From: Linanthus parryae
Taxonomy: Eukaryota > Streptophyta > Magnoliopsida > Ericales > Polemoniaceae
Length of the DNA stretch: 64,000 nucleotides
NCBI GenBank assembly: GCA_023055425.1
Contig: JALGPY010000001.1
Coordinates: 69,168,691 to 69,232,690, forward strand
Direction: 5' to 3'
The notes beneath the pieces are model-generated. The model did not search any database. It was not told the origin of the DNA and saw nothing but the letters and a program-made list of their open reading frames with translations. Every line of letters starts with the position of its first letter. Position 1 is the stretch's first letter. Below are positions 57,101 to 64,000 of this stretch, piece after piece. The position numbers were made by a program, and so were the translations under genes.

Positions 57101-58362
57101 ATGGAAGAAAATGGAGGATCATCACAGGAAACCCATCTTCGATCACCTACTTGTGAGTGCAGCTATTGCATGGTTCATGTTTATTTACGTTTACAATGAT
57201 TTTCCATGTCTTTATTTATTAGTTCTCTCTCAGTTGTTGGATTTAACTTGAAAATGAATTAGTAATTTAAATGCGCATGTTTTAATTGACTGTCTGTATT
57301 TTATCGTTTAGGGGATGTTTAATCTGGATTTTTCGAAGAAGCATATCGTTCGTGCCATTAATTCCATGTGCAGCAGAGCATACAGCGACTACAGATACAA
57401 GCTGCATAGACATTACAAGAGTTTCCAAAGCCATACTGAAGCAAGGCGTCATCCATCCCCGCTTGTAACCCAAAGTGATTGGGAGATTTTGTGTTCGTAC
57501 TTTCAGTCCGAGCCCTGCAAGGTAAAACCGATATAATAAATGGTCTAGAATTTATGTATGTTCTATGTTATGGAGTTCCTTTCACAATTTTGTTACGATA
57601 TATTCACAGGTTAAGAGTAGAAGAGGTACTACCAATCGAGAGCATGTTAAGAATCTGCACAGTTCCGGTTCGAAGACATTTGTACAACGCCTGCACGAGA
57701 TGGTAATGTGTTTAACTTGATCTCATCCGTTTATAATACGCATTCACGTATACGTGTGACAGTCAGTGAAAATAAATTTGTAGGAAGAACCCTCACTCAT
57801 TGAAAACTACAAGAACACGCATTGCAAAAGTGGCACATCTGTCTGGCTGTCGCATGAAGCCTTGCAAAAATATGTAAGTTTGGTTTTGATTTCTTACGAA
57901 AACATGTTATTTTCCAAACCTATATCTGACCCTTAGTGAAATGTTGTAAAATGACAAAATCAAATGAAAGAAATGAGAGACAACGACGTGGATCATGACC
58001 TAACTGAAGAAGAGATTGTGGAGGCGGTACTTGGAAGAAGGCCGGGTGTTGTTGCTGGCTATGGTGGAGGTGAGGTCCCAAAGACTGCATGGACTTACGA
58101 TGACGGCGTGTCTGAATCGCTAGCAAGGGCTGAAGCAGCAGAAAAGAAGGCAAGTGCATATAGAAGAAGAGCTGAAGCTGAACGACGAAGGGCATTGGCT
58201 GCAGAAAGGCGTAATGAGGCCCTCGAGAAGAGGATATCCAACGTTTAGAAACTGATTTTGAAGGGCGTGCAACTTCAAGAGGATTATGAATCAGATGCAG
58301 AGGAGGAATCTGAGAGGGAATCCGAGGAGGGGTCCGAATCTTCCGGTTCAGAAAGTCAATGA
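54190..58362 (+). CDS. CACTA TnpA-like protein (Transposase_24), about 16 exons
   Basis: Inferred exons: 54190-54294, 54386-54523, 54648-54744, 54834-55030, 55117-55248, 55325-55546, 55649-55834, 55925-56092, 56194-56355, 56451-56603, 56681-56789, 56908-57152, 57312-57521, 57610-57702, 57784-57873 and about 57964-58362. The N-terminal two thirds are basic and repetitive (RRSLRLTP, RRSPRLRT, RRSHRLRP, RRSHRLTP, RRSNRSTP, RRSRRLTS), from duplicated exons. From 56990 on it matches Transposase_24: GKRRPVGDGRLELTAEVGVA, then WEILCSYFQSEPCK, REHVKNLHSSGSKTF and a coiled-coil end rich in RRRAEAERRRALAAER. Such proteins bind subterminal repeats. Doubts: exon 2-3 phase, donor at 56356 (ATAAGT), last acceptor, and a TAG at 58246. 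Confidence 0.75.
55925..56789 (+). repeat. tandemly duplicated phase-0 exons in the TnpA-like gene
   Basis: Exons 8, 9 and 10 (168, 162 and 153 bp) start with a VxRRSxR motif, share a (S)NPRTTARN-like centre and end in an Asp-rich DDxDPD-type phrase followed by gtaagt. Exon 11 repeats only the start motif. Exons 6 and 7 form another pair, sharing KKTVTSxxQMEEENVxxxSDE at their ends. All are multiples of three with phase 0 at both ends except the end of exon 11. Confidence 0.8.
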
Positions 58363-59900
58363 GGTAAGATAAATAATGAATGCGTGTACTTCTTGTCCAT
58401 ATATATACACATGACATGTTTATACGTTACATGACGTGAATGCTTTCATGTTATTACTTCAATATTCCTATATACATAATATACGTATATGCATAACCTC
58501 ACCAGTTACGAAACAAGCATGCTGTAACGACTGGACTTGTAATGTATAAATTATTAGACAAAATATTTGCTGTTAATTGACTACTTGTAAGAAATTCGAT
58601 TCCAGTTTAGACAACAGTGTACCTTTAGTACGTAAGAAATTGAGTTTAGACAACACATGTGCTATTAAGACATTCGATTCCAGTTTCGTGTTGTGCCTGT
58701 ACTTAATACGTAAGACATTTCCACCTTTTAATAAATTCAATTACGGTGTCCTGTATTGCCTGTACTTTTACCAAATTCACTACTGAATACGGTAATTAAG
58801 ATGGCTGCTGCATGCGAATGGGCTACACAGTTCTGTAGATTGTGGCTTGCAATTGAATGCGTCCACTGTAGGACCTAATCTTAGGTTTCTAGGCAATTTG
58901 AAAAGCCTTCCTCTTCGAGAATGTGTACGACGAGTCAGCCATGCTAGCACACCATTTCCAGCATTGTTAATTTTGCAATGGATGAAGTCTCTACGATTTT
59001 TTTTTCATTACGTAGGAATTAAAGTCTCTTTGACTCCGTATTGAAGACAGCTTCTTTTCAAATAAGTGTTCTAGTCCGCTTCAATTCCACAATACTTAAT
59101 AATGTTGTTTTTTGACAAGTATGATGTCTGACATCTTGCATATGCATGTTGTGCTCTATTCGCAGAAAACGGTAGCAACCTGAAACTGTATTTCAGGTCT
59201 TTATTTGACATGAACTTAGGTTGCTAGGAAAATTTTGAAATAGTTCTCTTTCCAGAATGTTAGTCGTGCTAGCCACCATTTTGTGCTTCGTATTCAACAC
59301 ATTTTGTGCCGAAATTAGTTCAACGTACTGTATGATGTCGGCATATGTAAGGAGGTATTTTAACATGAAACTGTACTTGTACATTGGCTGCCCTATATGC
59401 CGTATGCAGTAATTGTATGTCCAATGTGTGAAAACATATATTCAACGACAGCATGAGTACATACCTAACTAGGCAGGCTGTTGACGTGTATCGTAGCCGA
59501 TATTCACTGGTGTTAAACCATACAGCCACAATTTTATGATTATTTATTTCATTGTTTGCAGGTTTTAGCGTCGGTTGCATTGCACAGCTTCAGGGCATCG
59601 AGTGCTACACTTGCCGGTGATTCTAGACATGCAGTTCGATCGTACAACTTTTGGGCTTTATGAACTTTTTGAACTTTGAAACAATCAGCAAACTAAGTGT
59701 TTTGTAACTTAACTAAGTAGTACTGTTTTCCTTCGTACGACTTTTGAATTAGAGTGACCGTACTGGACGGTAACTAGCTAAGGATGCAGACTTGTTAAAA
59801 AAACCAATTGTTGAAGGCTTGTTCTTCGATTTCAGCACAGTGGTGCATATAAATGTTTGATTATGTTTATATTTTGGGTGCATATATGGTTGATCTTGAC
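58363..59900 (+). other. CACTA 3' non-coding region
   Basis: No gene is visible. Around 58590-58720 the phrases 'acattcgattccagttt' and 'gaaattcgattccagttt' recur, a short direct repeat. The region may hold the TnpA 3' UTR. Confidence 0.5.
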
Positions 59901-59939
59901 TTTCAGATCTGCATATATGTAAATATCTCTATAATTTTT

Positions 59940-60323
59940 TTTTATTTCGTCGTGATTCAGGCGACAAACATGTATGTCGCCAGGAAGATGTAAAAGTGAG
60001 AAAGCATGTCTACTATTGACAAACAAAATTTGTCACCTATGAACATAAACTACCAAAATTACTTGTCGGTAGTTAAACTAGAGACAGAAACAATTTGTTG
60101 TAAGATTTAAACTGTCGACAAAAAATTTTGTCGCTTTTTTTTTTTTTTTTTTTTTTTTTTTTCTGCCGACGTAATTGAGATTTGTCGGCCTTAATACTAA
60201 CGACCGACTTGTAGTGACCATTTTGCGTCAAAAAATTATTTGTTGGTAGAATTTCTACCGACATATTTGGCCTTTCTAGCGACAACTTTTTTTTTGTCAA
60301 CGGAGGCCGAATTTGTTGTAGTG
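59940..60323 (+). repeat. CACTA 3' subterminal repeats and TIR
   Basis: Many short copies of tgtcgac/ttgtcgg/gccgac-type motifs in both orientations (for example ctgtcgacaaaaaattttgtcgc near 60112 and ttggtagaatttctaccgac at 60243-60262), a poly-T at 60128-60162, then the terminal atttgttgtagtg. Confidence 0.8.
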
Positions 60324-61190
60324 TCCAAAGTCATGAACTTATTTGAGTGTGGTGATGCAGGAAATTTGATAAGAGATTGTCCACACAAGAAAAGCAAGAA
60401 CTTTCAGAAGAAAGACGATGACGGGAGAAAGAAAGCTATGATAGCTTCATGGAGTGATTCAGACAGCTCAAGTGAATCTGAATGTGATGAAAAACATGCC
60501 AACCTATGCTTCATGGCCAAGAATGATGAAATTTCTGAGAAGAACATTGAGGTAGTGGTAAACTGTTTGATTTCAAAATCAAAAGATGCTCTTTCAGATT
60601 ATTTTAGAATAATTCTTTTAAATGAAGAAGATAATCTGAAAGAGATTAGACTTCTGAAAGAAAAAGATCATGAGCAAGCAAAAGAGAATTTACAACTTTT
60701 TTGTCGGAATAAGAATCTTGAAATCTCTCAAAAGAAAACTAACAAGCTTGATAATCTGAGACATCAGGTTGATGAATTAGATAAATAAAAGACGACTCTT
60801 GCTGAGAAACTTCAAGAAACTGAATTAGTCAAAATCAAGCTTGCAGGCTCAGAACACAAGTTAAACTTGATTCTTGGAGGAAGTTTAAATTCTATTCACA
60901 AAACTGGTATTGGATACAATCCAAGTTTTCCAAGAAATAACAATACCAGATTTTTGAAAGCTGGAAGCAAAAATTCTCCTAAGTGTCATTTTTGTAACAA
61001 CATTGGCCATATGAAGATGACTTGTCCTTTCAGAAGAAGAGACCCTCATATAATGAGAAAACACTTCCATTTCAACTTAAGGACAAGTCAGACAGATTTG
61101 GGTTCCTAAAGGGATCAGACCACCTAACATGGTTGATCGTGAATATGAGTCCAAATTCCACACTTGGTCTAACAGCTGGGTAAGGCAGTG
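60324..61190 (+). pseudogene. Sirevirus 3 gag, part after the CACTA insertion
   Basis: Resumes with KVMNLFECGD, the first knuckle (here C-G changes leave CGDAGNLIRDC, with His replaced by Asn), then an acidic serine stretch, a coiled coil up to a TAA at 60786-60788, and the second knuckle CHFCNNIGHMKMTC. It mirrors the gag layout of element 1. Confidence 0.82.
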
Positions 61191-61199
61191 ATTGGTGTT

Positions 61200-62620
61200 T
61201 GCAGGTTTTCACCAATGTTAAAGAACAGAAGTGGTTTACGGACAGTGGTTGCTCAAGACACATGAGTGGAAAGAGATCTCTATTCTCAGAATTGAAAGAG
61301 CAATCTTAAGGTTTAATTAATCTTGGTGACAAAGGCAAATGCAACATTCTTGGTATTGGTAAATTTGGTACAAATTCTGAAAACTATATTTCTGATGTAT
61401 ATCTAGTTGATGGTTTGAAATTTAACTTGCTTAGTATATCTCAGCTTTGTGATAATGGAAATAAGGTTATCTTTGATAAAGAGAAGTGTGTAGTGCAAAA
61501 GGAGAAATCAGACAATTGCATTCTAAAAGACTCTAGATCAAACAATGTTTATACCTTTCAGACTAACAAAGTTGCAGGTAAGAGTATAAAGTGTCTCAAG
61601 TCCTTGAATGAGGATTCAAGGATTTCGCACAGAAAGCTTGGTCTTATTAGTTTTCATACCTTGAACAAGCTGATCTCCAAAGATGTGGTAAGAGGATTAC
61701 CATCTATCAAGTTCAAAGAAGATGAAGTATTCAAAGCTTGTGCTCAGGGTAAGCAGACCAGAAGCTCATTCAAACCAAAGAAGTTTGTAAGTACTTCTAG
61801 ACCTATTGAACTACTTCACATGGATTTGTGTGGTCCTATAAGGACACCAACTCCAAAAGGCAAGAGGTATATGCTAGTTATTGTAGATGAGTATTCTAGA
61901 TATACTTGGGTTATGTTTCTGAATGAAAAATCTGAAACCCTCTCTGAACTTTCAAAGCTTTGCAGAGAAATTTAAAACTTGAAAAACCTACCCATTGCTT
62001 CAATTAGAAGTGATCATGGTAGAGAGTTTGATCAATTAGAATTTGATTTGTTCTGTGCTAAGTATGGTATCTCTTAAAATTTCTCTGCTCCTAGAACTCC
62101 TCAACAGAATGGAGTTGTTGAAAGAAAGAACATGACTTTTGAAGATATGTCAAGAACAATGCTTCTAGAAAACAAGCTGCCAAAACATTATTGGGAAGAA
62201 GCTGTGAATACATCAAATTACAGTTTGAACAGGTGCTTTATCTGACCTATCTTGAAGAAAACCCCCTATGAACTCTTAAAAGGGATAAAGCCAAACATCT
62301 CATACTTCAGAACCTTTGGTTTCACATGCTATGTCCACAACAATGGTAAGGACAACTTGGGTACTTGATGCAAGAAGTGATGGAGTTATATTTCTTGGTT
62401 ACTCTATTACTAGCAAATCTTATAGAACCTTTAATAAAAGAACCAAGCTGGTTGAAGAAAGTATTCATGTTATTTTTTATGAAAGCTATGATGGTTCTTT
62501 GAGTGAAAGTTTTGCAGACTTGAATCTGAACAAGCATGAATCAGAAGAAGAAGCAGAGAACTCTCTTGGGTTCAAGAAAGGTTCAGAAGGAAACAGAAGC
62601 CATTTTTAAGACCTTGAAAA
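61200..62620 (+). pseudogene. Sirevirus 3 protease and integrase
   Basis: Protease signature KWFTDSGCSRHMSGK near 61231, a TAA near 61307, then the pre-integrase zinc region and integrase core (LLHMDLCGPIRTPTPKG, VDEYSRYTWVMF, SIRSDHGREFD). Stops are at 61973-61975, 62076 and 62242, and a frameshift near 62360. The C-terminal domain continues as VEESIHVIFYES. Inactive. Confidence 0.82.
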
Positions 62621-62678
62621 CAGGTCTCAAGGCCTTGAAAATAAAGATCAAAGCCTTTACGAAGATGATCAGAAAGAG

Positions 62679-64000
62679 ATGAATGATCAGACTGCTACTT
62701 CAAGACCAGAGAAGCAATATGGAGAGCCTGAACCATGGTCTCCAAGAAAGAGATTCAAATATCCGGCATCTCATCCAGCTTACAATATCATCTCTGAACC
62801 AACCACTGGCACACAAACAAGATCACAGTTGAAGAATCTTTGTGCCTTCAATGCTTTCATTTCTCTTGTAGAACCCAAAACTGTGAAGGAAGCGTTACCA
62901 GAAACAGACTGGATTATAGCTATGCAAATTTAACTCAATGAGTTTGAAAGAAATAAGGTGTGGAACCTATTTCCTCCACCTACAAATCAGTCTTTCATTG
63001 GTACCAGATGGGTGTTCACAAACAAATTGGATGAAAATGGCAAGGTTATCAAAAACAAAGCAAGGTTAGTTGCTCAAGGATACAATCAAGAAGAAGGTAT
63101 TGACTATGAGGAAAATTTTGCTCCAGTTGCCAGGGTAGAAGCAATTAGAGTTCTGTTTGCATTTGCATCTTTCAAAAACGTGAAACTATTTCAAATGGAT
63201 GTGAAATGTGCATTTCTGAATGGCTACTTACAAGAAGAAGTTTATGTTGCACAACCTTCTGGTTTTGAAAGTAATAAGTTTCCAGATCATTTTTATAAAC
63301 TTGACAAAGATATTTATGGTTTGAAACAAGCTCCAAGAGCTTGGTATGAAAGATTGTAAGAATTTATGCTTGAAAATGATTTCAAAAGAGGATAGGTAGA
63401 CAAGAACCTTTTCATAAAGAATCATGAGAAAGATTTACTTGGAATTCAAATTTATGTTAATGACATTCTGTTTCGATCTACTAATGATCATCTATGCAAA
63501 GAATTCTCAAGTCTTATGAGCATGTAATTAAAATGAGCATGATGGGAGAGTTGAACTTCTTCCTTGGACTCCAAATACATCAATCGAATAAGGGCATCTT
63601 TCTTCATCAAATCAAGTACACTAGGGACTTTCTGAAAAAATACAACATGTCTCAATCCAAAGAGATCAAGACTCCAATGAGTTATACAATATCTTTAGAT
63701 AAAGTTGAATTGGGTAAGAATGTCAATGTAAAAGAGTATAGAGGTATGATTGGATCATTGCTATACCTTACTGCTAGTAGATCGGATATCATTTTCAGTG
63801 TATGTATGTGTGCAATATTTCAAGTTGATCCAAAGGAATCACACTTGACTGCTGTGAAGAGAATATTCAGATATCTCAATGGTACAAAATACTTAGGGCT
63901 TTGGTATCCAAGAAATTCTAACTTCTCTTTGCATGGATTTTCAGATGCTGACTTTGCAGGTTACAAAGTTGATAGGAAAAGTACTTCTGGAACTTGCCAA
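62679..64000 (+). pseudogene. Sirevirus 3 reverse transcriptase and start of RNase H, running off the window
   Basis: RT from [24 protein letters not shown] sequence at 62950, [17 protein letters not shown] and [14 protein letters not shown]. Stops are at 62930-62932 and 63357-63359, with more frameshifts. The catalytic box is YVND (63453-63464). RNase H begins near 63905 (SDADFAGYKVDRKSTSGTC) at the window end. The 3' LTR is outside. Confidence 0.85.

Larger units (their letters stand above)
48000..60326 (+). mobile_element. complete CACTA (En/Spm) DNA transposon with TSD tcc
   Basis: The element is 48003-60323 (12,321 bp). It begins CACTACAACAAAT and ends ATTTGTTGTAGTG, a perfect 13-bp inverted repeat. 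The 3-bp duplication tcc lies at 48000-48002 and 60324-60326. It carries a TNP2-type transposase gene and a TnpA-like gene, both on the plus strand, and TGTCGAC-type subterminal repeats at both ends. Deleting the element and one tcc gives a continuous Sirevirus gag frame. Coding lesions in TNP2 suggest that it needs a helper. Confidence 0.95.

Noticed and set aside
1..64000. Bacterial-type operons, CRISPR arrays, tRNA or rRNA genes
   Set aside because: None of the expected repeat-spacer, clover-leaf or rRNA core sequences were seen; repeats present belong to transposons or microsatellites.

Overview
The window looks like heterochromatic or intergenic DNA of a flowering plant, probably a eudicot. 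It is AT-rich and consists almost entirely of nested transposable elements of plant-specific types: L1-type LINEs with a C-terminal RNase H, Ty1/copia elements including Sirevirus-like ones with an extra ORF after pol, and a CACTA (En/Spm) DNA transposon. Only one compact host-type gene is convincing, an intronless type I (M-gamma) MADS-box gene at 26585-27169. I see no tRNA, rRNA, operon or CRISPR.

Layout. 1-1136: unassigned. 1149-8517: nearly full-length LINE with ORF1, a short ORF touching ORF2, and ORF2 carrying one coding deletion, bounded by an imperfect 12-bp target duplication and a 3' A-rich tail. 8530-14010: a wreck of copia pieces (LTR plus PBS joined head-to-head to inverted gag/protease, a probable Gypsy LTR with a CT microsatellite, a scrambled junction, RT-RNase H, PPT and 3' LTR). 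14440-24411: relics of copia gag and of at least three LINE fragments. 24412-26480: AT-rich, nothing clear. 26585-27169: MADS-box gene. 28296-30148: complete non-autonomous LTR element (418-bp LTRs, TSD cctga) whose interior holds only a gag stub and a 41/46-bp periodic repeat. 30345-41038: complete Sirevirus-like element (LTRs about 1.51 kb, TSD aagtt) with decayed gag, protease, integrase, RT, RNase H and an additional 3' ORF. 42170-45930: gag fragment, a 5'-truncated second Sirevirus (LTR, PBS, gag) cut at 44096, and two minus-strand LTRs. About 45970-64000: a third Sirevirus running off the window; its gag is split by a 12.3-kb CACTA element (48003-60323, TIR CACTACAACAAA, TSD tcc).

How parts relate. 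The CACTA element carries a TNP2-type transposase gene (4 exons, several lesions) and a TnpA-like gene (about 16 exons, largely open). Removing the CACTA plus one tcc restores the Sirevirus gag reading frame directly into its zinc knuckle, so the nesting order is clear: Sirevirus first, CACTA second.

Most unusual signals: (1) a palindrome with core TCAAGGCCTTGA scattered through the LTRs, gag, pol, additional ORF and spacers of the Sirevirus elements; (2) tandemly amplified phase-0 exons in the CACTA TnpA-like gene, each bringing a basic RRSxRLTP-type motif; (3) the two-phase 41/46-bp repeat in the small non-autonomous LTR element, whose LTR also appears to have swallowed an older primer-binding site.
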